A stretch of 60,000 bases of DNA from Takakia lepidozioides (taxonomy: Eukaryota; Streptophyta; Takakiopsida; Takakiales; Takakiaceae). The stretch covers positions 15,378,001 through 15,438,000 of the forward strand of contig CM060733.1 in NCBI GenBank assembly GCA_030704615.1. Reading direction: 5' to 3'. Below, piece by piece: positions 25,214 to 35,960 of the stretch; position 1 is the stretch's first letter, and every line of letters starts with the position of its first letter. Below the pieces are notes generated by a model, which was not told where the DNA came from, searched no databases, and worked only from the letters and a program-made list of their open reading frames with translations. The translations under genes and the position numbers were made by a program.

Positions 25214-25445
25214 AACCTCGTCTCAACACGAGGTTTACTTGAAGTTCTCCAAATCCTCCTTGTGTTGACACAAGGATGATTTTAGTTCTCAGAAAACAAC
25301 ATCGTGTCAACACGAAGTTCATTTTTGTTCCAGGAAAACAACCTCGTGTTAACACGAGGTTTTGTTGAAGTTCTCCAAATCCCCCTTGTGTCGACACGAG
25401 GTTCATTTCAGTTCTACGAAATGAAGCTCCTGTTAACAGAAGGTT
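25214..25445. repeat. Six-copy 42-bp tandem array of a sister palindrome
   Basis: Palindromes start at 25214, 25256, 25298, 25340, 25381 and 25424, so the spacing is 42, 42, 42, 41 and 43 bp. The consensus arm is AACCTCGTGT with complement ACACGAGGTT around two central bases. The linkers also repeat (AGTTCTCCAAAT-like). The array begins 199 bp after the transposase stop. It shares the AACCT(T/C)G and TTGAC core with the intron palindromes but differs consistently in the middle of each arm (CGTGT versus TGCGT). Confidence 0.88.
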
Positions 25446-25574
25446 GAACTCCAGGAAAGCCCAAAACCCTTCATCCGTTTCACCTTCATGTGGTGAAATC
25501 AGCAGTTGGGGGCTCCACGGTTATAGGCCCACCTTCTTTGTGGTGGCATGACCACCCCCCCAGGCATCACGCCA

Positions 25575-25675
25575 GCATGTGAGCGACAGGCTCACGCACG
25601 TCAGCATCAGCGTGAGCGTAGGCTCACGACACGTCATCATTGTGTGAGCGTACGCTCACACGCTCACGCGGTAGC
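25575..25675. repeat. Right subterminal palindromes (GTGAGCG...GCTCAC)
   Basis: At least three nested GTGAGC/GCTCAC palindromes occur, for example GCGTGAGCGTAGGCTCACG and GTGTGAGCGTACGCTCACAC, interleaved with CACGTCA. They match the single palindrome at 14,640-14,690 and are therefore candidate transposase-binding or end-defining sites. Confidence 0.6.
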
Positions 25676-25890
25676 GTCGTTGGTTCTGAACTGGAGGTTC
25701 TTTGATCCTAAGATCTGTGAAAACCGGAACCGGAGGGTATGAAAGAAATCAAATAACCCCCCAACACTGATGCAAAACCCCACAGGTTTCTAAAGGACCT
25801 AATTCCAATTGCCTGACCCACTAAGGTTTCTAAAGCACGGAAAATCGCATGCCTTTACAACAGTTTACCATCATACAGCTTCATTAGTGA

Positions 25891-26301
25891 CTAGGGATTT
25901 TGATGACCGTGAACCTTACCATCACTCATTTGCTCCACTTGGTACCATAGATGCATGCTTTGTAAGATTCGAGCGTTTGCTCCTCCTTTGAAGTTTGGTC
26001 TTCTTTCTAGTCTCTTCCGTCTGGCAACCGCTTTCTCCCTACTGACGTTGTTATCCACTCTCAGAGCATTCAACTTTTCCCCACTTGATGCGATGGATGC
26101 ATGCGCCTTACAGTGTTTGCAATTTGAACAATTGCACTTGCCCTTCCCTTCAAGTTTGATCTTCTTTCCAGCTGACGGGAAATCTTCAAAGATATTTTGG
26201 GCTTGGCATGCAAAGGAGGAGCGCTCTCTGTTGATGATTACAAGACCAGGGATACTTGCCTGATTTAGAGGCATTGGATTTCTCCCTCCCAAGTTGGTCA
26301 A
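25891..26301 (-). CDS. Hypothetical Cys-rich open frame
   Basis: A 136-codon frame contains a Cys/His cluster (CNCSNCKHCKAHA, residues about 58-70) followed by a basic stretch (ARRKRLERRPN). I recognise no family. The Cys spacing and basic tail look non-random, but there is no supporting neighbour and the flanks are repeat-derived. It could be an exon of a broken gene or chance. Confidence 0.25.
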   Translation of the reverse strand: MTNLGGRNPMPLNQASIPGLVIINRERSSFACQAQNIFEDFPSAGKKIKLEGKGKCNCSNCKHCKAHASIASSGEKLNALRVDNNVSREKAVARRKRLERRPNFKGGANARILQSMHLWYQVEQMSDGKVHGHQNP

Positions 26302-26639
26302 ACACTCTTATAACAAAATGCAAGCATGCAACACGAATGAAGAAGACATAATCGTCCAACTTCAAGTCTAGGTCAAAGGCGAACTCCCTCTACCCATTAG
26401 TAATAGACTGTGTGGCCATCTTCTTGAAACTTATTTGGGCTTTCGAAAGTTATGATCCTACTGCGGTGGTACGTGTGTTTCTTCATACATGGGAGTGTCA
26501 AGAACTGCCATTGAGACAAAAAGGAAACGATGAGTTTGGAATTCTAGACTACAAAATACAGTGTCGTCAATTCGCCAATGAAAACACCCACAACAAACCT
26601 AAGCGAGGCACAATGACAGTGAATCCAGATGCAAGTGGG

Positions 26640-29630
26640 CCCTCCCACTCTCCCCGAGGCCACACTAACGGAGACCTCTACCATCGATCGCCTCCACACC
26701 CTTCCCCAAATCGGCTTTCAGGTACGCGGCGGCATCCCACAGATCTTACCTCTTGCTACCTCCTTCTCGACGACAGACACATTCACCTGAACAGACCGCC
26801 TGTTCTTTTGTCCCATCTCTTCTTCCACCACCAGCACCACCATCTCATCAACCAGACCGAGTGCCTTGCCCAGGTTGTGGTCGGATATTTGCCCGTATCA
26901 GGGGTCTTGCGCGTCATCAACGTATGTGTTCTATGTCCAGTCAGTCTTCTCCCGACGGTCCTATACCTCCCCCTTTAGTTACTCCTTCTGCTCAGGCTTG
27001 ACATTGGATTGGAACCTTTGATGTTTTGGGAGCATTTCATCTAGGTTTGTCTTGTCCTCGGCTCTATACTCGCATCCCAATGGCACTTCGAAGGGAGGTA
27101 CAACATGCTTTCCACTTACATTTGGATTGTCGTGCTCGGGACCCTTATGACAATGCTGCATGACACTTTTCTAGTGCTTCTCCCTCAATGGTGTCTAGTT
27201 CTGCCTTCATGTGGTGGTGAATCCAGAGGTTTTTTTTTTGGGGATTGGGAAACCCTTCAAGACGAACACTATCTATGTGCACAAGCACTTGTGGCGCGAA
27301 TAGCTCACAAAAGTCCACGCCAACCCACTCCATCCGTTCACATGGGTCTTCGTAGGAGTCTTATGCTAGGCCAGGCAGGAGAATATTCTCGTGCAGCCCG
27401 AGCTCTTGCTCCTCTTATCCCAGCACCGCCTTCGGCTGATGCTGTCACAGCTTTGGAGTGTCTCTACCCCGGTGCAGACGCCATCCTCTTTCCCTTTGTG
27501 GAGGACTTTGAACCCGATGATGACCTTCAATTGGATCGCGATACTTTCATAAAGGCGTTTGCTCGTAGCCCGCATCTTGCAGCAGATGACCCATCTGGAA
27601 TGGTGTATGAACATCTCTGTGATTGTCTCTGCAATCCACAGGACTCTGCTAGTGGTTTTTCCCAGTTGTTCCAAGTTTGTTCTTGCATTGCGACCGGGCG
27701 TACACCGACCCCTGTAGCATGTTTGCTTGGAGCAACACGGTTCTTGGCCATGTCTAAGACTGCTGGTGGGATTCGGCCTATAGCAGTCGGGGAGGTTCTG
27801 TATCGTTTGGTGAGTCATTCTATTTGCATCCAGTTTTGGGAGGTCTTTTATGCTTACTTCTCTCCCCATCAGTTTGGGGTCGCTACCTCAAGAGGTTGTG
27901 AAGCAGTGGTGTATGGGATTCGTGCTTCCCTCGACCTTCATCCAGATTGGATAGTCCTTCAGGTGGATGTCACCAACGCTTTCAACACGGTTTCCATAGC
28001 AGCAATATTTTAGGAATTGCGATCAGCCGGCAGCGCATGCCATCATCCATTCCCTATATGAGATTGTTTTATGCTTCTTCCATCCCTTTGTTTTATAATC
28101 ATCATGCATGTACTGGAGAGCTTACAGTTATTCAGTCAGAAGTAGGTACGCGTCAGGGCAACCCATTAGGAGGACCTCTTTTTGCCTTTGCCCACTTCCG
28201 AGCTCTTCGCTCTTCCGGCCAAGCCTTCCAATCCTGCATATTTCCTTCTATTGCTTATGATACACACATCATTGGCCCTCCCAGTGATATCCTCTTGGCT
28301 TTCCCATCACTTTGCTAACCAACTCCACTCCCTAGGGCTCACTGTTCAACCCCGCAAGTCCACAGTTTGGTCACCCTCTGGTCTGCCTTCAGATTTTTTG
28401 TGCCCCCTACCGATTTTCTAGCACCATTTGAAGGTATTCGAGTGTTAGGTGTTCCTCTTGGCACTATCCTTTACACAACATCTTTCCTTCAAGACGCCTT
28501 GCTATATGATACCAGCCATATAGAGCTTCTTCCCAAACTAGGGGATATGTAGGTAGCCCATGACATCCTCACCAAATGCTTTCTACACCGACATTCTTAT
28601 CTCTTACGTAGTTTCCCCCCCAAGTCCCCAATTTTTGGAGCTTCTGTCTTCTTTTGATACGACTGTATGGGGATTTTTGGTTGTCTATTACGCCCGGGTG
28701 CATTTGATAGTGTCCTTGGCATATCGTCAAGCTACCCTCCCGATTTCTTCTGGGGGAGTGGGCTTATTATCCAAAGTCGCAACTGGACCCTACTGCCTTC
28801 TTGGGTAGTTGGGCTCTAATTGCTCCAGCCTTGGCATCTCAGTTTTTGTGTCAACAACACCCTATCCTCATGGATGTGGTTGCCCACGTCGATGATGGCT
28901 CTTTGCCCTTCTAGCAATATCTTCATGCAGCACGGGACCTCCTCCCGATACCAGCACAAGTTTGTCTGCTACCATTCGAACAATAGGTGACTCCAGGCCT
29001 GGAGTACTTACAGGATACCATCATGGAATGCGTGCACCGATACTCCTTTTCTAGCATGCTTTCCGATGCTCCTTCAAATACACATCGGGCCAAACTTCTC
29101 TCTTGTGTTGGGCCCAGAACAAGCGCCTGACCTGGGTGGTCATCTCTCACGATGGGCTACGTACATTGGCAGACGTGGTCATCATTGATCCTACTAGAGC
29201 AAATCTCCTTCCACGCACTGCCTCATCACAGGGAGTTGCTGCTTCAGTAGCCGGACAGGGGAAGGAGCACGACTATCGGGAACGTCACCCCACATACACA
29301 TTCCTCCTTTTGGCGGTCAAGGTATTCGGTTGTTTGCATCATTAGTTCAATGACTTCCTTCGTATATGTGCCCATCGCGCAACTGAAAACAAAAGCATTG
29401 GAAGCCCGTACTCTATGTTCTTATAGCTTTCCTTAGACAACGAGTCTCTGTTGCTTTACAAAAGGCTCAAACTCTATCCATTTTGCATCGGGCAGAGGTT
29501 GCCGGGGCAGCTTCATCTCGCTTCCCGACACTTTCTGACCCACCCTGCTTTCCTGTTGTCTAACCTTCTTCAGGCAGTAGGTGATATACAACACAACAGT
29601 TTGATTTCTGTTTATCATTATATCTAGCTC
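26640..29630 (+). pseudogene. Decayed R2/NeSL-like LINE (zinc finger, reverse transcriptase, endonuclease)
   Basis: Order of parts: an N-terminal Cys/His finger at about 26,866-26,930 (CPGCGRIFARIRGLARHQRMC pattern), a linker, then reverse-transcriptase blocks from about 27,360 (GGIRPIAVGEVLYRLV; QFGVATSRGCEAVVYGIRA; VLQVDVTNAFNTVS). These are followed by RQGNPLGGPLFAFAHF at about 28,150 and a damaged active-site box reading AYDTHIIGP at about 28,255, where YADD is expected. The 3' part (DVVIIDPTRANLLPRTASSQG, about 29,175-29,345) fits the restriction-like endonuclease region of such LINEs. Several stops and frame changes show it is dead. The 5' and 3' limits are approximate. Confidence 0.7.
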
Positions 29631-29949
29631 TATGAGATTTTGCTTCTCCCTTGGGGATAGTTTTACCCATTTTGTACATCCACCTCACTTGGGTCTTTTT
29701 ATAAAGCTATATAGGATCCCCCATATTCAATTGTATGACCATCATTTTGCTTGTATGGTAGAAGGCCCCATTAAGCATACCCCATTGTAACGCACAACCA
29801 TAGAGCTCACCCTAGAAAGGGGGCACTACCTGCATGGGAAAGAGGCTCTTATTTACTTTAACTTTGGTTAGCATCATTTATTTATTCAGCACACATCACA
29901 AGTTGTTTTCGGAAAAAGAATTGGAGTATTTTTAGGTTGGGTGCAATTA

Positions 29950-31740
29950 ACTTACCCCCAAAGAGGAACAAACGAACAAAACATCTTACCAGCTTTAAGT
30001 TACCTCAAATTGTTCTATGTAGATCAACTCTATAGTATCAAAAGATGTAGATCTCAATTTCAATCTCCACGGGAGGTTTCCCGTCCTAAATATAATACCA
30101 ACTCTATATATTGTTGACAATTGGATCATGCGAACAAACGAATGGGATTGTCGAAGTCTGGATTTAGCCGAATTCAAACGAAACTTTTTGGGAATGTTGA
30201 GGTTTGGAAACTTGGTGGAAAATTCACGAAATGCATGAGATGTTCAAAGATCTTATCCAGAAGTCAGTCAGCGGAACTGAGGAGCAGAGAAAGCACAAAA
30301 GGAAATTTGAGAGACATTTGAAGCATCAGGAGCCATGTCGCAGGCTTTATCATAGTTAACGAAATGAATCAACGATGATGGGTGAGGAGTTTCTGTGTAT
30401 TAAGGTATGATGGATCACTTGAGGACTGCGTTGCCCCGACTCCTCGTAACAAACAAGATGACATCTGGTCTCGGTCAGCTACCTATATCCCTAACAGGTG
30501 TGGTGACTCATGGCCATGGGTGACGGTGCTTATGCTCAGTTCACGAATGAGTTATGGCCAAGTGATCCTAACTTGACAATCAGCTCCTTGGCTCATTGTT
30601 TTCGCGCTCTTGAGAAGCCCACATGTCGAGACTCAAGAGAAATTTTCGATCATCCAATGCAGAACTCTTTTTTTGAAACTCTAATGAGGGGAAAGGAGTC
30701 TCAAAACCTCTCATTTATCCCTCAACTGATATAGAAGGTCGCAGACTTCAAGAAGTCTGTGGCTCGATATATTATTGATGGGAGCGATGCGCTAATCGGC
30801 ACATCTGAAATGCATATCTTCAAGTTCTATGTGGATTGTGACGGTTGGCCTGTAATGAAGTATAAGAAATCGGCAACCAACGTTGACTGGCTTCCGAAGT
30901 AGGGTGCAGTCAAAATGTGGAAGGTTGTTGAGGACGGGAGGTCTCCCCTGCTACCCAGGGGGTCCCGGAACCTATTCCACTGCAGCCTATTTGGGGAATA
31001 AAGCCAGACACCAAGGAAAAAAATGCCAGTATTGTAAATGGCCTTTCAAAGTACCGCAAATTCTAGAGACTTGGGATGGATTTCGACAAGAACTACAAAA
31101 ATATCATGAAGAACTATTATGAGTATTGGAAGGATGTTCTTATTGAACTTGATAAGCCATTGCCTGAGCCAAAGACAAGCTGGAGGAGGGGTTTTGGCCT
31201 TCGACTCTGTGGAAAGATAACCATAAAAGAGATGGGATTAGGGTTGAATGTGAGAGTCAGGAGGAGTCAGAGGACACTACAACAGTTCCTGGCATTAACG
31301 TCTGCCACATTTGCCCAGTCGTAGCATATATGTCTACAAAATGCAAGAGGGCAGTCTTGGATGCCAATTGTGACCACCAGAAGACGTATATGCCACTGTG
31401 TGCCTCCGCCACGTCAGGATCTGCGGTCAAACACATTTGACCAGATAGATTGAGATGGTAGATACGACTACGAGTCATGGCCAAAACTACACTATGATGA
31501 CATGGACATTGCAAAGTATGACTGCTAGTATTCATAACTACACGTGGCGATTGTTGGTTGCCCAAGGAATGTCTATGTGGAAAATGCAAAGATAAATGGA
31601 TGAAATAGAACGAGGATGTGACTGCAAATGACGACATGTCTACATATCATTGCTCGCGTGGTTGAAATATTGTGGTGTATTGGATGCAAGTGCATCTAAC
31701 GGCTGCAAATGATACGACTTCGAAGGTGACGTCGACTTAC
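29950..31740 (+). pseudogene. Unrecognised element relic carrying GGGAGAT/GGGAGGT palindromes
   Basis: A plus-strand frame from about 30,510 to 30,902 is open except for one TAG (near 30,733) and includes the segments KKSVARYIIDGSDALIG and FKFYVDCDGWPVMKYK. I do not recognise the family. Palindromes at 30,067-30,086 and 30,932-30,951 (cores ACGGGAGG and CCTCCCGT-like) belong to the family arrayed at 39.06-40.61 kb, which suggests the two regions derive from the same kind of element. Confidence 0.4.
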
Positions 31741-31819
31741 TGGTGATTTATTTTAAATTGTAAGTGGTTTCAACAACTTCACTAACAACTCCACAATTAT
31801 ATTAAATCCCGAAACTCTT

Positions 31820-32880
31820 GTGCTGATCTTGGTTTCGCAATCCCAAACCCTCTTCCCCCGTTTCATTCATACCCCAGTGAGAATATGCAACTGGTCATCT
31901 AAGTTCAAAGAGTTTGATCCCCAACCACCTCTTACCATACCTGTCCTGTCTTGGCTCAATACCTCCACATTTGTTTGGATCCTGGGAAGACCTCTGGCGG
32001 ACCTCCAGCTGGACCCCAAGGAATGGGAATGGACCTTTGGCCGCGCTACATCACCCCTTCTTACCTACACCCCCAAGATGGATTATAGGGCTCTTAACAC
32101 ACAGCCAGCCCTCTTCACTAAGTGGAATAGCAAATGGAGTCACTTTGGTTTCTTGAATGAAAACTGGTCAGCAATCTGGTCTTCCATCTGGCTAAAAATT
32201 AGGCCGGCCAAGATCTCAGCGTTTTTATGGCAAGTAGCGAACAGAGCCCTAAAAGTGGGAGAATGGTTGCAATTCCATGAAGCTCTTCTATGTCGATGCT
32301 GCTCCTCGAGTATTATTGAATCTCATGAGCACTGCCTTCTGACCTGTATAGCTCCACCCAAAATCTGGCCCTTCATCAAGGTATTCTACAGACATTGGAG
32401 TCTCTCAAATATTGGCCCTCTAGATCTGCTACTTAATTACAACAAACAACCAATGGCCGATCATTTCCATATCCGGTCTTCGAGACTCTTCGCGCTTCTA
32501 CGTTATGGCACCTATGGCGTGCTAGATGTAAAAAGACCTTTAGCAAGGAGACAATCAGTACCTCAACTTTGTTGGCTATGGTGTACAAAGATCTTTTAAC
32601 AGAGTCGAAAAAAGCTTGGGCAAAATGTGTTGCAGACTGCCACATGACTCCAAGGCAGGCGCCAGCAATCCATGCATCATTCAGGACGACGTGGGCCTGC
32701 CATGGCGTCATCTGTCCAAGCGACGAGCAGGAACACTGTATTTGGAACGCTCTCCCCCCTCAGCGCTGGAGAGACCTCAGAGCTCCACTCCACGGCCTCG
32801 CCGGAATTTGAGAGAGACGTGAACTGGAAACACGTCAAGCACCCTGCCACTACTTCCAGGCTAAATTTTCGTTAAATGTA
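31820..32880 (+). pseudogene. 3' end of a plant L1-type LINE (zf-RVT region)
   Basis: The frame 31,820-32,599 contains the zf-RVT signature found downstream of plant L1 reverse transcriptases: WSSIWLKIRPAKISAFLWQ, a CRCC pair, then HEHCLLTC and a following W. The catalytic reverse-transcriptase core is not present upstream, so this is a 5'-truncated copy. A further frame to about 32,810 (MVYKDLLTESKKAW) probably continues it after a frame change. Confidence 0.65.
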
Positions 32881-33194
32881 GTTGTAGATTAGCTCCTCGA
32901 TAATCTCAGCTGCAGGCTTAACTTTTTGAAAGTCTCTCGGTCAGGGCTAGGTTGCTGTGAGAGGTTCGTTTTCTTTCAGCACACTGCTGCACTTTAGCAG
33001 CAGGTAATGGATCTCCCTTCACTGACTACAGTGTGTAGCCCTCATGGTGCAAAAGGGATTTTATTTTTTTCCCCTCAATCTGGAATAAATGCAATATTTA
33101 ACAGGAATATATATATATATACTAAATTCATATAATTTGAGATATATATTAGTAATTAAATAAAATATACAGTCGTTTTAACTGTGACTCATTT

Positions 33195-33275
33195 AATCGA
33201 GAACAATGGAGCCTGGCACACAGATGTGGTCGCTCTTAGCAGCACACTAGCTGCCGTAGCCTTGGCAACACTTAT
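33195..33275 (-). repeat. Short copy of the retrotransposon gag/linker region
   Basis: About 70 bp here match 42,398-42,470 almost exactly and in the same orientation, sharing for example GCAGCACACTAGCTGCCGTA and CGAGAACAATGGAGCCTG. The source lies in the minus-strand retrotransposon coding region. AT-rich sequence with (TA)n flanks it at 33,100-33,190. Confidence 0.7.
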
Positions 33276-33319
33276 ATATATACAAATATATAAAGCTAAA
33301 AATACCTTTACATAATGAC

Positions 33320-35960
33320 ATGGAATATATAATCATTTTATATATTGTTAGGGTGCAAAACGTTCAAAAAATTCAAAAGATTGGCTCGAATTTAGGGTTG
33401 CTAGGTCGCAGAGTGCAAGGCTGGGACTTAGTGTTTTTTGCGATCTGCGTCTTCTTAGTGCCAAAGCATCGCGATAGCACGCCGACACACACAAGAGGTC
33501 CTCTTGGGTTCATGGTCAGTCCAATCCTCCATGGGTCAAGACACAAGGTCGAGGACAATGTGGTGAGGGCACCTTCTTCTTCTTCTTCTTCGACCTATTC
33601 CAGCCTGTTTTGCCCCCTCATCAGACTCGGCCCTGCATTTGCAGCACGGAGCAGAGCTGGCATGAGTTTTTGAAAGATCCTCCACGCTGGTGGGACAACC
33701 GTAATCGAAAGGTGTGGCTTTTTCTTAATGTACGATGTGAAGAAGTTTGTCCATCCTGCAAATGTGCTCTCGGCTCGGCACATGATTTGGTATTCTTCCT
33801 GATATTTACAAGGTTCTTGGGAGAGTCAGCTTGGTCTTAGCAGGTCGTGTTTCCATCTCTGCCCGCTCAGTTGCACCGTGGTGGTTCTCACGGACCAATC
33901 AAACATTACCTGACTACGGACACAAGCAGCACACACGAGGTCCTCTTGGTTTCATGGTCAGTCCAATCCTCCATGGGTCAAGACACAAGGTCGAGGACAA
34001 TGTGGTGAGGGCACCTTCTTCTTCAACCTATTTCGGCCTGTTTTACCCTCTCATCAGACTCGGCCCCGAGATGCATACTTAATTCTATAAGTTAGATGGT
34101 TGGGTGGATCTGTGGTGGTTAGGAGTGACTTTGACAAGCCACTGCCGATGTGGCAGCAGGAAGGTATCCAAAAATAGATAACATAGATGAGGAGAAGCTC
34201 GTTGGTGCATCGATGGTGGTTTTGGAGTGATTTTGACATGTTGCTGTAGGTAGGGTTAGGGCGTCAGTGTCAGCTGCTAGCTGCAGCAAGGCTGAGGATG
34301 TATTCACGATTTGTACACAGACATGGATAGTTGAAGGAGTGCAAGGATAGATTGTGGTTCCAGATTCATCCAAGATGCCCGGATTTCAAGCTCTTCCCTG
34401 TGGAGGTTAGCTACAAGAAACAGATGGTCAACTGGTAGTGGCACTGCTAGTGCAGTATCAACTAGCACTGCTAATGAAACCTCTTCAACACATTTCAGCC
34501 TGTTTTTCTCTGTCATCAGAGTCGTCCCTCAATTTTCCATGTTAAATTCTGCAAGTTAGCTCCTTGATGGATCTATGGTGGTTTTCGAGTGATTTTTTTG
34601 GAGTGATTTTGACATGTGACATCATGGCTGGAGTACTTCAGCTTGTTTTTTCTCATCAGACTTGGCCCCAAGATGCATATTGAATTTCTGTAAGTGAGCT
34701 CGTTGGGGTGGATGTGTGGTGGCCGTTTAGAGTGACTTTGACAAGTTAATGCCGATGTGACTGCAGGAAAGTGTCGAAAAACAGATAATAGAGATGAGGA
34801 GAATGGACAGACTTGGCCCTGACATGCATATTGAATTCTGTAAGTTAGCTCGTTGGATGGATTTGTGGTGGTTTGGGGTGACTTTGACAAGTCTCTGCTG
34901 ATGTGGCAGCAAGAAAGTATTTGCGTGGGTGGATGGTCAACTGGAAACAGCAGGGGCAGCAACACAATTGGTAGAACAAGGCATTGCTAATGAAGGTACC
35001 TTCTTCAACACATTTCACCCTTGTCGTGTTTCAATCTTTGCCCGCTCAGTTGCACAGTGGTGGTTCTCACGGACCAATCCGACATTACCTGACTACGGAC
35101 ACAAGCAGCACACAAGATGGGTTCATGGTCAGTCAAATCCTCCATGGGTCATGACACAAGGACGAGGACAATGTGGTAAAGATACCTTCTTCTTCGACCT
35201 ATTTCAGCTTGTTTTTCCTCTCATCAGACTCAGCCCTGAATTTGCATATTAAATTCTGTAAGTTAGCGTTGGGTGGATCTGTGGTGGTTTGAAGTGACTT
35301 TCACAAGTTATTGCCGATATGGCAGCTGAAAGTACCCAAAAATAGATAACAGAGATGTAGAGAAGCTTTGGAATGAACGCTTTTCCGACCTGGAGGAGCA
35401 GGGATAGAGTGTGGGTCCAGATTCATCCAAGAGGGCCGGATCTCAAGCTCCAGATTACCTATGATTCCATGTGACCTGCATGGGTAGATGGTCAACTGGT
35501 AGCAGCGGCACAATTGATAAAATCAGGCACTGGTAATCAAGGCACCTCTTCAACACAATTCACCCTGTTTTTCCCTCTTATCAGAATCAGCCCTAAATTT
35601 TCATGTTGAATTCTTTGATAGTTTGGAGTGACTTTCACATGATACTACCACAACAGGAAAGTATCCACAAACAGGTAACAGAGACGAGGAGAAGCTGTGG
35701 AATGAATACTTTCTGACCCCAGTCAATGGTGGGACCCTAAGAGGTTCCTTCTGTTCTGTAAATACTTTCAGGAGAGTAATGCAAGTCTTCACTAATGTTA
35801 TTGTTGAAGGTTATGTTGTTGCAACAATTGAGAAATGGGTATTGTATACTTGACAACTTGTTTATTCTACTAGATGTGTTTGCTCCATTTGCCTCAAAGT
35901 GTTGTGGTTGATTGAGCATTCTGAGTACGTTGTGAACTCCCGGAAGTCCTGTCAGTCCTA
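33320..35960 (+). pseudogene. Cluster of duplicated OSB-like (PDF-motif) gene fragments
   Basis: One fragment encodes WHEFLKDPPRWWDNRNRK (about 33,655-33,715), which matches the PDF motif of plant organellar single-strand DNA-binding (OSB) proteins. A second WW site is at about 35,705-35,735 (in a broken frame). The block starting GTTCATGGTCAGTC and containing TCCATGGGTCA recurs at 33,510, 33,952 and 35,118, and again at 59.1 kb. Modules reading as PDFKHK...KPAWV-type sequence recur near 34,340 and 35,400. Frames are broken throughout. This is a degenerate tandem or dispersed family, not one gene. Confidence 0.6.

Larger units (their letters stand above)
14530..25760. mobile_element. Candidate 11-kb two-gene DNA transposon (MULE-like transposase plus ParB-methyltransferase gene)
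   Basis: The unit is delimited by a palindrome family (GTGAGC...GCTCAC, often next to CACGTCA) at 14,640-14,690 and 25,575-25,675. The outer sequences match in inverted orientation: CATAACCGCCGGTTACG left and, read inward from the right end, CATACCCTCCGGTTCCG. Inside are two divergent genes sharing an intergenic region of about 585-675 bp: a transposase (+) and a ParB/methyltransferase fusion (-). Both have introns. The exact termini and target duplication were not identified, so the outer limits are approximate (within tens of bases). That one element carries both genes is an inference from the shared ends and the divergent arrangement. Confidence 0.6.

Noticed and set aside
25214-25445. Regular repeat-spacer pattern resembling a CRISPR array
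   Set aside because: The spacers are themselves repeated, the repeats are diverged dyads, and the setting is a plant nuclear genome with no cas genes.
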